NCBI RefSeq assembly: GCF_014201145.1
Contig: NZ_JACHDP010000001.1
Span: forward strand, 682,001-746,000
Length of the DNA: 64,000 nt
Direction: 5' to 3'
Origin: Micromonospora parathelypteridis
Lineage (GTDB): Bacteria > Actinomycetota > Actinomycetes > Mycobacteriales > Micromonosporaceae
The notes under the pieces are model-generated. The model worked only from the letters and a program-made list of their open reading frames with translations. It made no database searches and was not told the DNA's origin. A program made the translations under genes and the position numbers. This document shows, piece after piece, positions 50,125-58,644 of this stretch (position 1 is its first letter; each line of letters begins with the position of its first letter).

Positions 50125-51381
50125 TCAGCAGCCGATCCGACTGGCCCCGATCGCGACATCGTCGTACCAGAGCGTGTCGGCTCCGGCACCGTAGCTCTCC
50201 CAGCCCAGCTTCAGGTCGGCGAGCTGCGGCCGCCAGGTGCGGTTGTACCACTGGCCGTCGATGTCGTGCGTCGGCACACCGTCCGCGGTCAGCCCGGTGA
50301 TGGCGGTGCCGTCCAGCCAGGTACGGAGCTGACCGCCCGCACCATCCACCATGAACTCCAGACACGACCAGCGGTTGGTGGGCAGCGGCACGCTCTGCGC
50401 CACCCCGGCCGGACTCTGCTCGGGCAGGGTCGCGTCGTCGGAGGCGCGGTTCCACTGCACGGCGCCGTTCTGGCCGCCCAACCGCAGGTCCTTGTTGCTG
50501 TCGGCCGCGTCGGTCATCGCCATCATCGTGGTGTGATCGGTGGGCTGGGCGGTGGTGTGCCGGACCCAGATCCGGCCGTACCGGACACTGCCCAGGCTGC
50601 TGAGGTTCTTCGTGGACCGGATGAAGACGTGGTTGCAGTACCCGGCGGCGCCGTTGATCCGGACCGCCCGGCTGCCACTGTGCGTGGTTGCCGTGTCGAT
50701 GGTGGCCGTGCCGGCGCCGGAACAGTCCGGGCTCACCACCGTCCAGTCGCCGGACGGCGTCGAGCCGGTCTGGTTCTCGAAGCCGTCGCAGAGCACCGCC
50801 CCGGCACACCCGGTCGGAGGCGCCGTGGTCGGCGGCGCCGTGGTCGGAGGCGCCGTGGTCGGCGGCGCCGTGGTCGGAGGCGCCGTGGTCGGCGGCGCGG
50901 TGGTCGGCGGCGCAATGGTCGGCGGCGCGGTGGTCGGCGGCGCAATGGTCGGGGTCGGGCCGGCGCCGTTGCACGGTACGCCGTTCAGGCTGAACCCGGT
51001 CGGCACGCCGCCGCCGGAGCCGAACGTGCCCTGCACGCCGAACTCGGTCGAGCCGCCGGCCGGGACGCTGCCGTTGTACGACATGTTGCGAGCGGTCACC
51101 GTCGATCCGGACTGGGTGACCGTGGCGTTCCAGCCGCTGGTGACCCGCTCGTCCCCGGCGTACGTCCAGGTGACTGTCCAGTTGGAGACGGCGGTGTCGC
51201 CGGGAGCGACCTTGATGCTGGCGGTGAACCCGCCGGGCCACTGGTTGGGCGTGTAGTCGACCCGGCAGCCCTGGGCGGCCGCAGCCGGGCCGGTGAGCAG
51301 GGCTGTTCCGGTCGCGGTCACGGCGGCCAGCGCGGCGACGACCGCGAGGGTCGAGGCGGGGCGGGCACGGAGAATCGTCAT
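50125..51381 (-). CDS. Secreted CBM2 protein with Pro-Thr linker and beta-sandwich domain
   Basis: The 418-residue protein has a signal peptide (about 1-36), a CBM2 cellulose-binding module (about 37-137; CRVDYTPNQWPGGFTASI, NWTVTWTYAG, with terminal Cys residues for the disulfide), a linker of about ten APPTT-like units, and a C-terminal beta domain (about 190-418; CDGFENQTG, YCNHVFIRSTKNL, WYDDVAIGASRIGC). The last domain is like cellulose-induced Cip1-type or lyase-like jelly rolls, but I cannot name it firmly and no catalytic residue can be assigned. ATG 51381 has AAGGA six bases upstream. It probably works on plant polysaccharide together with enzymes like the GH6 protein. Confidence 0.85.
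   Translation of the reverse strand: MTILRARPASTLAVVAALAAVTATGTALLTGPAAAAQGCRVDYTPNQWPGGFTASIKVAPGDTAVSNWTVTWTYAGDERVTSGWNATVTQSGSTVTARNMSYNGSVPAGGSTEFGVQGTFGSGGGVPTGFSLNGVPCNGAGPTPTIAPPTTAPPTIAPPTTAPPTTAPPTTAPPTTAPPTTAPPTTAPPTGCAGAVLCDGFENQTGSTPSGDWTVVSPDCSGAGTATIDTATTHSGSRAVRINGAAGYCNHVFIRSTKNLSSLGSVRYGRIWVRHTTAQPTDHTTMMAMTDAADSNKDLRLGGQNGAVQWNRASDDATLPEQSPAGVAQSVPLPTNRWSCLEFMVDGAGGQLRTWLDGTAITGLTADGVPTHDIDGQWYNRTWRPQLADLKLGWESYGAGADTLWYDDVAIGASRIGC
50812..50955. repeat. 15-bp minisatellite coding the Pro-Thr linker
   Basis: About nine to ten copies of a 15-base unit (on the plus strand GGCGCCGTGGTCGGA and close variants) encode APPTT/APPTI units of the linker. The units are almost identical, unlike the rest of the gene, so copy number may vary between strains without a frame change. 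Confidence 0.8.
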
Positions 51382-51755
51382 GGAGGGTCCTTCTGCCATC
51401 GAGCTGGGACGGAGGCGGCGCGGCGGCGCGCCACAGCGACTGGTCGGTGCGTACGACCGACGTGCCCGGCTCGGGGTGGACCTGTCAGCCGCCGACGGCC
51501 CGGTAGCCCGGACCTCGGCGGCGCCCATCCTCAATCTATTGACGAATACCTATCCAATCAAGCGCCGACGCTCCGGGGATGAGACCGGGAAAGCGGGCAG
51601 CCCTCGGCGGTGGCGACCCGGAGGACGCCCTTCTCCTGCACGGCAGCGGGCACGAGAGACTCGGCGCCTGGGGCGGCGGTCTCACCCCCTTGAGCACCCC
51701 TGACTGCGGTAGGGGTGTATGGACCCGGGCCGGATCGCTCGTTACGGTGATCACC
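51382..51755. other. 374-base divergent intergenic region
   Basis: It holds the upstream regions of the CBM2 gene (minus) and the metallophosphoesterase gene (plus). Apart from the minus-strand promoter at 51533-51561 I see no gene or repeat in it. Confidence 0.6.
51533..51561 (-). promoter_or_regulatory. Likely promoter of the CBM2 gene
   Basis: On the minus strand TTGATT (51556-51561) and TAGATT (51533-51538) are spaced by exactly 17 bases in an AT-rich patch. This would give a leader of about 145 bases before ATG 51381. Confidence 0.55.
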
Positions 51756-52601
51756 ATGAGTGGCACTCTCTTCGCCGTCAGCGACCTGCACGTGTCGTAC
51801 CCGGAAAATCGCCAGGTCACCGACGCGCTGCGGCCGGAGTCCGACGAGGACTGGCTTCTCGTCGCGGGCGACGTCGGCGAGATATTCGACGAGGTCGTCG
51901 AGGTGCTGCGGATGCTCAGCCGGCGGTTTGCCAAGGTGATCTGGGCGCCCGGCAATCACGAGCTGTGGACCCACCCGCAGGATCCGGTACGGCTGCGGGG
52001 CGACGACCGTTACCGCGCGCTCGTCGAGGCCAGCCGTGAGTTGGGCGTACTGACGCCCGAGGATGACTACGCGGTCTGGCCGGGCGAAGGCGGTCCCCTC
52101 TTGATCGCGCCACTGTTCCTCCTCTACGACTACTCGTTTCGGGCGCCGGGCACCAGGAACAAGAGCGAGTCGCTGCAGTACGCGTACGACACAGGGGTGG
52201 TGTGCAGCGACGAGGTGTTGTTGCACCCGGATCCCTACCCGAGTCGCGAGGCGTGGTGCCGGGCCCGGGTCGCCGAGACCGAACGGCGGCTCGGAGCCGT
52301 CGATCCGGCCCTGCATACCGTGCTGGTCAGTCACTGGCCGCTGATCCGGCGACCGACCGAGGTGCTGCGCTACCCCGAGTTCGCCCAATGGTGCGGCACC
52401 GAGCTGACCGCGGACTGGCACGTGCGGTTCCGTGCTGAGCTGGCGGTCTACGGCCATCTCCACATTCCCCGGAGCACCGTCCACGATGGCGTACGATTCG
52501 AGGAGGTGTCGCTGGGCTACCCGCGGGAGTGGCGGCCCCGGCGTGGTGACACTCCCCGCGCCCTGCGCGCCGTCCTGGACGTCCCGGCGGGCGTACGGTG
52601 A
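51756..52601 (+). CDS. Calcineurin-like metallophosphoesterase
   Basis: The 281-residue protein has a full set of metal motifs: AVSDLHVSY (D10, H12), LLVAGDVGEIFD (GD 38-39), IWAPGNHELW (N67, H68), VLVSHWPL and VYGHLHIPR. It should be an active phosphoesterase. Its stop overlaps the GTG of the phosphopantetheinyl transferase gene by four bases, so the two are coupled; this pair recurs in actinomycetes. A role in removing or editing the phosphopantetheine arm is an attractive guess but unproven. Confidence 0.88.
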   Translation: MSGTLFAVSDLHVSYPENRQVTDALRPESDEDWLLVAGDVGEIFDEVVEVLRMLSRRFAKVIWAPGNHELWTHPQDPVRLRGDDRYRALVEASRELGVLTPEDDYAVWPGEGGPLLIAPLFLLYDYSFRAPGTRNKSESLQYAYDTGVVCSDEVLLHPDPYPSREAWCRARVAETERRLGAVDPALHTVLVSHWPLIRRPTEVLRYPEFAQWCGTELTADWHVRFRAELAVYGHLHIPRSTVHDGVRFEEVSLGYPREWRPRRGDTPRALRAVLDVPAGVR

Positions 52602-53257
52602 TTGAGAACCTGCTCCCGGCGGGCACCAGCGTCTCCGAAACCTTCCGCGATCTCGACGACGAGGCGGTGTTTCCGGGTGAGGAGGCCGCCGTCGCCCAGG
52701 CGGTCGAGTCCCGCCGGCGAGAGTTCGTCACCGCCCGCCGCTGCGCGCGCGAGGCGCTGGCCGGGCTGGGCGTCGCGCCGACGCCGATCGTGCCCGGTCC
52801 CCGGCGCGAGCCGACCTGGCCGACCGGCGTGGTCGGCAGCATCACCCACTGCGCCGGCTACCGCGGCGCTGCCGTCGCGGCCCGCACCAGCCTTGCCAGC
52901 CTGGGTATCGACGCAGAACCGCATGCGGCCCTACCGACGGGGGTCCTCGATGCGGTCACACTGCCGGCCGAACGGCGGCGCTTGGCCGAGCTGACCGAGC
53001 GGCTTCCCGCCACCTGCTGGGACCGGCTGCTGTTCAGCGCGAAGGAGTCGGTCTACAAGGCCTGGTATCCGCTGACGCACCGGATGCTGGGTTTCGACGA
53101 GGCCGAGCTGACCGTGGATGCGGCGGCCGGAGTCTTCACCGCGCGTCTGCTGGTGCCGGGCACACGTGTCGACGGCGCGCTGGCGCTGACCGGCTTCACC
53201 GGGCGCTGGTTGATCAAGGACGACCTGATCCTCACCGCGGTAACGGTCGAAGCCTGA
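52598..53257 (+). CDS. 4'-phosphopantetheinyl transferase (Sfp/EntD type)
   Basis: The 219-residue protein has the group's motifs: VVGSITHC (80-85), LGIDAEP (103-108) with the Mg-binding Asp, and FSAKESVYKAWYP (149-157). It loads the phosphopantetheine arm of CoA on to carrier proteins of polyketide or peptide synthases or on to a siderophore enzyme. GTG 52598 overlaps the previous stop (GTGA). No carrier-protein gene is in this window, so its targets are elsewhere. Confidence 0.92.
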   Translation: MIENLLPAGTSVSETFRDLDDEAVFPGEEAAVAQAVESRRREFVTARRCAREALAGLGVAPTPIVPGPRREPTWPTGVVGSITHCAGYRGAAVAARTSLASLGIDAEPHAALPTGVLDAVTLPAERRRLAELTERLPATCWDRLLFSAKESVYKAWYPLTHRMLGFDEAELTVDAAAGVFTARLLVPGTRVDGALALTGFTGRWLIKDDLILTAVTVEA

Positions 53258-53645
53258 GCAGCGCTCGAGCGATTGCCCACCTGTCGGCGCAGAAGCGACA
53301 GCGGTAAATCTGCCGCGTGCCGGCACCGCCACGCAACGCCCCGGACAAGACGCAGAGAACACTGCCTGTCTGAAACGTTGCCAGCGCATCGGACTGCGCC
53401 ATTGGGACAAGGCAGCTCCCCAGTCGACAGCCATGACGCGCCTATTTTAATTGACGAGTAAAATTTCCACGTGCACGACTTCTCCGCGCCTACGTGAGGA
53501 AGCTTCGCGGCGCGACGGCACTACGACGACCCGGCACCGACGGTCGAAGCGGGCAGACAATCCGCGAGGCAGGCATTTTCCCCGTTTCTGACCATTCCGA
53601 GCAGTTCGGAAAGCATGCCAATTCCGGCCACTGTGGGCGCAGGGT

Positions 53646-53666
53646 TCGGACGGCGCAGCCGTCCGA
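53646..53666 (+). promoter_or_regulatory. Perfect hairpin in the long region upstream of the LAL regulator
   Basis: TCGGACGG (53646-53653) pairs with CCGTCCGA (53659-53666) around the loop CGCAG. It may be a terminator for upstream transcripts or part of a structured RNA. Confidence 0.4.
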
Positions 53667-53887
53667 CACTCAGTCGCCCGTGGCAACGCAACCGGCATGA
53701 CCACCCAAAACGGGCCATCCGACTTAGGGCACCGCCCCGTATTTCAATGGTCTAGGAAATTCAAGCAGGTCCGCTATGGACGCAATGCCCGTGTCATCCC
53801 CGGCCGGCTGAGATCAGCTGAGTATTCGCGTAGCATGTTGCCCGTTGCTCGCGATTCATCAACCCCCAAGGAGGCGCGTTGGACAAA

Positions 53888-53915
53888 TTGACAATCCTCT
53901 AAGCGCGATGATATG
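53888..53915 (+). promoter_or_regulatory. Likely promoter of the LAL regulator gene
   Basis: A consensus TTGACA (53888-53893) is followed at 15-17 bases by an AT-rich TGATATG segment (53909-53915) as a weak -10. Transcription would start about 20 bases before GTG 53942. Confidence 0.45.
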
Positions 53916-53941
53916 GCACAGCATTTGAACGGGGGCATCTG

Positions 53942-56689
53942 GTGTTAGACGCGCACGTCTTGGTAGAAAGACAAGAACCTGTTCGGATTCTCCGCGAACG
54001 GCTGGCGGCAGCCCTGCAGGGTCAGGGCGGTCTGGTCACCGTGGCCGGTCCGGCTGGCAGCGGCAGGACCACACTCCTGGCCGATCTCTGCTCCACCGCC
54101 GCACAGTCCGGCGCAACTGTTCTCTACGCCGCCAGCTCGACGAGCGAGCGCGACCTTCCGCTCGGCGTTCTGGGCCAGTTGCTGAGCGAGGCCGCGCTGG
54201 CGGCCCCTGGCACAGAGCAGGCAGCCCGTCGGTGGTCCACCGGTCGTGACGGCGGCGGACCTGCCGCCTTGCAGAGGTCGTCGGCCGATGACCTCTGCGC
54301 GCTCCTGCTCGACCTCGCCACTCGGACGCCGCTGCTCATCTGCGTCGACGACGCCCGCCAGACGGATGATGCGTCGCTGCTCTGCCTGGCGACACTCGCT
54401 CAGCGCATCGGTGGCAGCCGCGTCCTGCTCGTGGTCGCGGATCTGCCGGACGACAGCAGCTCGCACCCGGCTACGCCACTGCGGCGGGCGGGGGGTCGCC
54501 ACATCGAGTTGGAGGTGCTCTCCCGGTTCGGAGTGAGCGAGATCGTCGCCCGGCGCACGGGTCGGTCAGACGACGCCCTCAGCGCTCGCTGCCACGCCAT
54601 CAGCGGTGGCAACCCGGCACTGGTGCACGCCTTGCTGGACGACTGGGAAGCGCCTACGGCCGGGGACACGGAAACGGCATCCCGCGCCGCACTCGGTTAC
54701 GGCGACTTCTTCCGCCAGGCGGTACGCAGCTGTCTCGGCCGCTACGACGACGGGGTCGTCGGCGTGGCCCGGGCTGCGGCCGTGCTGGGCGATTCCAGCT
54801 CGGCGGAGCTCGTCACCGCCCTGCTCGGCCTGAACCCGACGCGGGTCGGGCAGCTCCTCGGGCAGCTGAACCGCACCGGGCTGGCGCGCCAGGACAAGCC
54901 GTGTCACACCGCCGTGCGCGACGCCATCCTCGACGACGCCGCCCCCGCGGAGATCGGCTGGTTCAACCGGCAGACCGCACGGCTCCTGCATGCCCGTGGT
55001 GCCACAGCCGAGCGCGTCGCCCGACACCTGCTGGCCGCCGACGACCCCGGTCACGACTGGATGATCGACACCTTGTGCCAGGCCGCCGACGAGGCGGTCT
55101 CCGATGACGCCGGCTTCGCGCATCGCTGCCTTGAGCTGGCTCGCAAGCACGGCGCCGACTGTCGTCGGCTCGCCGACGTGCTGGTCCGACTGACCGGCGT
55201 CGAGTGGCAGCTCCCGTCGTTCAGCATGGCGCGCAGCTCAGCCAATGTGCGCGGCGCGCTGGCGGAGATCCGCGCCGGCGGAGAACACACTCCGGCCCTG
55301 TTGCGCTACCTGCTGAGGCAGGGATCCTTCGCCGACGTTGCGGAGGCCGTGACCGTCGTCGGCGAGAACGCCGACGTCATCCGCCCGGCCGATCTGCAGG
55401 AGCTTCGCCTGCTCGTCTCGGTCTCCTACCCCACGCTGGTCGACCACCTCGGCTATCCCGACCAGATCGGCCCGAACGAAGAGCGCACCGGTGCGGCGAT
55501 CCTGCACCGCGTGCTGACCCAACAGGCTGACGAGCACGACCTCGCGGCGGCGGACCGCATATTGCTGGCGGCGCAGCCCACCTCGGACTCCTTCGACCAG
55601 GTCGAGTCCGCCCTGCTCGCACTCATCTACGCCGACGAGCTCGGCCGTGCCGCAGCCGCCTGCGAGGTCGTGATGGACCGAGCCGCGCGGGTCGGCAGCG
55701 CGGCGTGGCGGGCCCGGCTCGCTGCCCTGCACGCCGAGACGACACTGCGCAAGGGCGATCTCGCCGCCACGACCGCTCAGGCTCAACTCGCGCTGGCCCA
55801 CCTTCCGGAGGAAGCCTGGGGCGTCGCGGTAGGTGGCCCGCTGTCGTGCCTGCTGCTGACGGCCACCATGGACGGGGACCTGGCGGCGGCGGTCGAGTAC
55901 GCCGCCCTGCCGGTGCCCGACGACATCTTCCGGACCCGGTTCGGCCTGCACTACCTGTACGCCCGCGGTGAGTATCACCTGGCCACGAACCGCTCCCAGG
56001 CTGCGCTCGCCGACTTCCTCACCTGCGGTGAGCTGATGCGTGGTTGGGGCATCGACTCCCCCAGCCTTGTGCCGTGGCGCACCGCCGCGGCACGAGCGAA
56101 CCTGCGGCTGGGCAAGTCGGAGCAGGCCCGCTGGCTGGTCGAGGAGCAGAGCTCACGCACCGGGTGGCCGGTCTCCCGCAGCCGCGGCACCCCGCTGCGG
56201 CATCGCGCGGCCGTCGCCGACACCGACACCCGCTACCGTTCGGCCCTGCTGCACCAGGCGTTCGATGAGTTGATCGACGGCAGGGACAGAGCCGAGTCTG
56301 GTCGGGCGCTGGCCGGGCTCGGCCACGCGTACCAGACGCTGGGTGAGCACCGGCGGGCCCGGACCATGCCGCGGCGCGCCGACCGGCTGACCGAGGCGCA
56401 GCGGGTGACGCCGATGCTCGCCCGGCTCGCGGCGACGTCCGCCGAATCCGGCTCGGCGGGTGGCGACGCGGACGGTGCCTACCTCGGCGACACGCCGGTG
56501 CTCAGCGACGCCGAACGGCGGGTGGCCACCCTGGCGGCGGCCGGCCTGACCAACCGCGAGATCGCCGTCAAGCTCTACATCACGATGAGCACTGTCGAAC
56601 AACACCTGACCCGGGTTTACCGGAAGTTGAAGCTGACCGGCCGCGACGCCCTGCCGGTCGGGCTCGACCGGCTGACCGCCATTGCCTGA
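53942..56689 (+). CDS. LAL-type (large ATP-binding LuxR) transcriptional regulator
   Basis: The 915-residue protein has an N-terminal AAA/STAND ATPase (LVERQEPVRILRERL, Walker A GPAGSGRTT at 36-44, Walker B LLICVDDARQTDDASL), a long helical middle, and a C-terminal LuxR HTH (about 853-905; LSDAERRVATLAAAGLTNREIAVKLYITMSTVEQHLTRVYRKL). The Walker A lysine is replaced by Arg42. GTG 53942 has GGGGG eight bases upstream. LAL proteins often switch on nearby pathway or exporter genes; here the neighbours are a DrrAB-like exporter and a two-component pair. Confidence 0.9.
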   Translation: MLDAHVLVERQEPVRILRERLAAALQGQGGLVTVAGPAGSGRTTLLADLCSTAAQSGATVLYAASSTSERDLPLGVLGQLLSEAALAAPGTEQAARRWSTGRDGGGPAALQRSSADDLCALLLDLATRTPLLICVDDARQTDDASLLCLATLAQRIGGSRVLLVVADLPDDSSSHPATPLRRAGGRHIELEVLSRFGVSEIVARRTGRSDDALSARCHAISGGNPALVHALLDDWEAPTAGDTETASRAALGYGDFFRQAVRSCLGRYDDGVVGVARAAAVLGDSSSAELVTALLGLNPTRVGQLLGQLNRTGLARQDKPCHTAVRDAILDDAAPAEIGWFNRQTARLLHARGATAERVARHLLAADDPGHDWMIDTLCQAADEAVSDDAGFAHRCLELARKHGADCRRLADVLVRLTGVEWQLPSFSMARSSANVRGALAEIRAGGEHTPALLRYLLRQGSFADVAEAVTVVGENADVIRPADLQELRLLVSVSYPTLVDHLGYPDQIGPNEERTGAAILHRVLTQQADEHDLAAADRILLAAQPTSDSFDQVESALLALIYADELGRAAAACEVVMDRAARVGSAAWRARLAALHAETTLRKGDLAATTAQAQLALAHLPEEAWGVAVGGPLSCLLLTATMDGDLAAAVEYAALPVPDDIFRTRFGLHYLYARGEYHLATNRSQAALADFLTCGELMRGWGIDSPSLVPWRTAAARANLRLGKSEQARWLVEEQSSRTGWPVSRSRGTPLRHRAAVADTDTRYRSALLHQAFDELIDGRDRAESGRALAGLGHAYQTLGEHRRARTMPRRADRLTEAQRVTPMLARLAATSAESGSAGGDADGAYLGDTPVLSDAERRVATLAAAGLTNREIAVKLYITMSTVEQHLTRVYRKLKLTGRDALPVGLDRLTAIA

Positions 56690-56693
56690 AGGC

Positions 56694-56731
56694 CGGGCCG
56701 TCCGCTGCTTGTCTCCGCAGCGGACGGCCCG
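56694..56731. terminator. Bidirectional hairpin terminator
   Basis: Arms GGGCCGTCCGCTGC (56695-56708) and GCAGCGGACGGCCC (56717-56730), extended by one more pair, enclose an eight-base loop. It starts five bases after the LAL stop and lies before the end of the convergent ABC permease gene. Confidence 0.85.
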
Positions 56732-56747
56732 CGTCACGTCCGTCGGG

Positions 56748-57503
56748 TCAGGTCTGCTCGCGGGCCATCGCCCGCAGCCCCCAGAAGGCACACGCCGCGC
56801 CCAGCCCGATGGTCACGGCCAGCCCGATCAGCGTCTCGTCGGCGGCGTAGCGCTGGGTCGTGATGGCCCGCAGAGCGTCGACCACGTAGGTCAGCGGATT
56901 GATCCGCGACAGGGTGTGCAGCCAGCCGGGTGCGCTCTCCATCGGCAGCAGCACACCCGACAGCAGCATCAACGGCAGCAGCAGCATGCTCAGCAGCGGC
57001 GCGAAGCGATTCTCCTCGCGGATCCACAGCGCCAACGCGTACGACGCCGAACTGAGCCCCGCACCGAGCACCGCCACCAGGGCAAGGGCCAGCCCCATCG
57101 CCGCCAGCGAGGTGTGGAAGCCGAACAGGACGGCCACCACCAACAGCAGCACACCCTGCAACATCAACTGCGCCACATCGCTGAGCACCCGGCCCAGCAG
57201 CAGCGCCGTGCGGCTGACCGGGGCGACCCACAACCGCTCCATCACGCCGTTGCGCAGCTCCGGAGTCAGCGAGAAACCCGCGTACGCAGCGCCAAAGACG
57301 GTGAGCTGCATCAGCATGCCGGGCACGAACCACTGCCAGGAGTCACCGCCCAGGCTGCTCTTGAGCAGCGGGCCGAAGAGGACGAGGTAGATCAGCGGCC
57401 CAGACAGCCCCACGAAGACCGCGATGGGGCTGCGGTACCAGGGCCGGGCGCTTCGGAGCAGGATCAGTGCGGTCTGCCGCGCGAGTTGCATGACCATCCT
57501 CAT
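56748..57503 (-). CDS. ABC-2 type exporter permease (DrrB-like)
   Basis: The 251-residue protein has six membrane segments and the ABC-2 pattern: FVPGMLMQLTVFGAAYAGFSLTPELRNGVMERLWVAPVSRTALLLGR and LLLPLMLLSGVLLPMESAPGWLHTLSRINPLTYVVDALRA. It resembles DrrB-type drug exporters. ATG 57503 overlaps the stop of the ATPase gene by four bases, so the two form an obligate pair. Confidence 0.9.
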   Translation of the reverse strand: MRMVMQLARQTALILLRSARPWYRSPIAVFVGLSGPLIYLVLFGPLLKSSLGGDSWQWFVPGMLMQLTVFGAAYAGFSLTPELRNGVMERLWVAPVSRTALLLGRVLSDVAQLMLQGVLLLVVAVLFGFHTSLAAMGLALALVAVLGAGLSSASYALALWIREENRFAPLLSMLLLPLMLLSGVLLPMESAPGWLHTLSRINPLTYVVDALRAITTQRYAADETLIGLAVTIGLGAACAFWGLRAMAREQT

Positions 57504-58465
57504 GACGGCACCGGGGCCGCGTCGGCCTCTCGCAGGCTGCGCCCGGTGAGGGTGAGAAAGACGTCGTCCAGGGTGGGTCGCTGGATCTGGACCGACAGAA
57601 CGTTGTTGCCGTACGACTCGAGCACGCGCATCAGCTCCGGCACGACGGCGTCGCCACCCGGCACCCGGAACCGCAGGTGTGGGCCGTCAACAGTCACGTC
57701 CTGCACGTCCGGAATGCGGGCCGCGGCGGCTGCCGCCGCTGGCGGATCGATCGTGGCGAGCGTGACCAGGTCACCGGAGATACCGGCCTTGAGACCGTCC
57801 GGAGTGCCCTCCGAGATGATGCGGCCGTCGTCGATGATCAGAATTCGCTCGCACAGTGCGTCGACCTCGTCGAGGTAGTGGGTGGTGAGGAAGATGGTGC
57901 AGCCGTGCTCGTCGCGCAGAGAGCGAATGTGCTGCCAGAGGTTGTTGCGGCTCTGCGGGTCGAGGGCCGTCGAGGGCTCGTCGAGGAACACCAGTCCTGG
58001 CCTGTGCAGGACGCCCATGACGATGTCGAGGCGCCGTCGTTGTCCACCCGAGAGGGTCCCCACCAGGCGGTCGGCCAAGGCCTCCAGCTCGTACCGGGCC
58101 AACAACTCGTCGACTCGGAGCAGGGCCGCAGCGGGCCGAAGCCCGTACAGGCGGGCCTGGATCACAAGCTCCTCACGCACCCGCTGACCGGTGCCCGCGC
58201 CGTTGCCCTGGCCCACGTAGCCGATCCGCAACCGTACCCCGCCGGGATCCGAGAGCAGGTCGCAGCCCGCGATGACGGCCTCACCCGCGGTGGGGCGCAG
58301 AAGGGTGGCGAGCATCCGCAGCGTCGTGCTCTTGCCAGCGCCGTTCGGCCCCAGGAAGCCCACCATCTCGCCCTCGGCGACGTCGATGTCGACGCCGCGC
58401 ACCGCCGGTACCGCCGTGCGTCGCGCCTTGAAGGTCTTCGCGAGGCCTCGCACTTTGATCATCAA
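57500..58465 (-). CDS. ABC exporter ATP-binding protein (DrrA-like)
   Basis: The 321-residue protein has Walker A GPNGAGKST, Q-loop YVGQGNG, signature LSGGQRRRLDIVMG, Walker B LVFLDEPSTALDP and H-loop LTTHYLDEVD. A C-terminal extension (about 230-321; DVTVDGPHLRFRVPGGDAV, RPTLDDVFLTLTGRSL) fits DrrA-type drug-exporter ATPases. It is divergent from the response regulator gene at 58645, which may control it. Confidence 0.92.
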   Translation of the reverse strand: MMIKVRGLAKTFKARRTAVPAVRGVDIDVAEGEMVGFLGPNGAGKSTTLRMLATLLRPTAGEAVIAGCDLLSDPGGVRLRIGYVGQGNGAGTGQRVREELVIQARLYGLRPAAALLRVDELLARYELEALADRLVGTLSGGQRRRLDIVMGVLHRPGLVFLDEPSTALDPQSRNNLWQHIRSLRDEHGCTIFLTTHYLDEVDALCERILIIDDGRIISEGTPDGLKAGISGDLVTLATIDPPAAAAAAARIPDVQDVTVDGPHLRFRVPGGDAVVPELMRVLESYGNNVLSVQIQRPTLDDVFLTLTGRSLREADAAPVPS

Positions 58466-58644
58466 TGCACCTCGTCTGAAAGCGGCTGCCGGCGAGCTCG
58501 TCGGACAAACCGTAGGAAGGCACCACTCGGGCCGACAACCCCTAGCCGCCCCAGCGAGGGCGGCACCGCAGGCGGCCCGACGGACCTGATCCGGCGGTTA
58601 TCCTGGCACCCCCGTGCCCGGCATCCAGGACCCCGAGGAATTCC

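Larger units (their letters stand above)
53258..53941. other. 684-base region without a convincing gene
   Basis: The region is less GC-rich than its flanks. It has a weak hairpin after the transferase gene (CTGTCG 53281-53286 with CGACAG 53296-53301), an AT-rich stretch near 53440-53470, a perfect hairpin at 53646-53666 and a TTGACA promoter box near the end. A 64-codon frame at 53697-53891 has no coding look. A long leader or a small RNA is possible. Confidence 0.55.

Noticed and set aside
53697..53891. 64-codon frame in the long region before the LAL regulator
   Set aside because: No clear ribosome site, no compositional sign of coding, no recognisable motif; kept only as part of the non-coding region.
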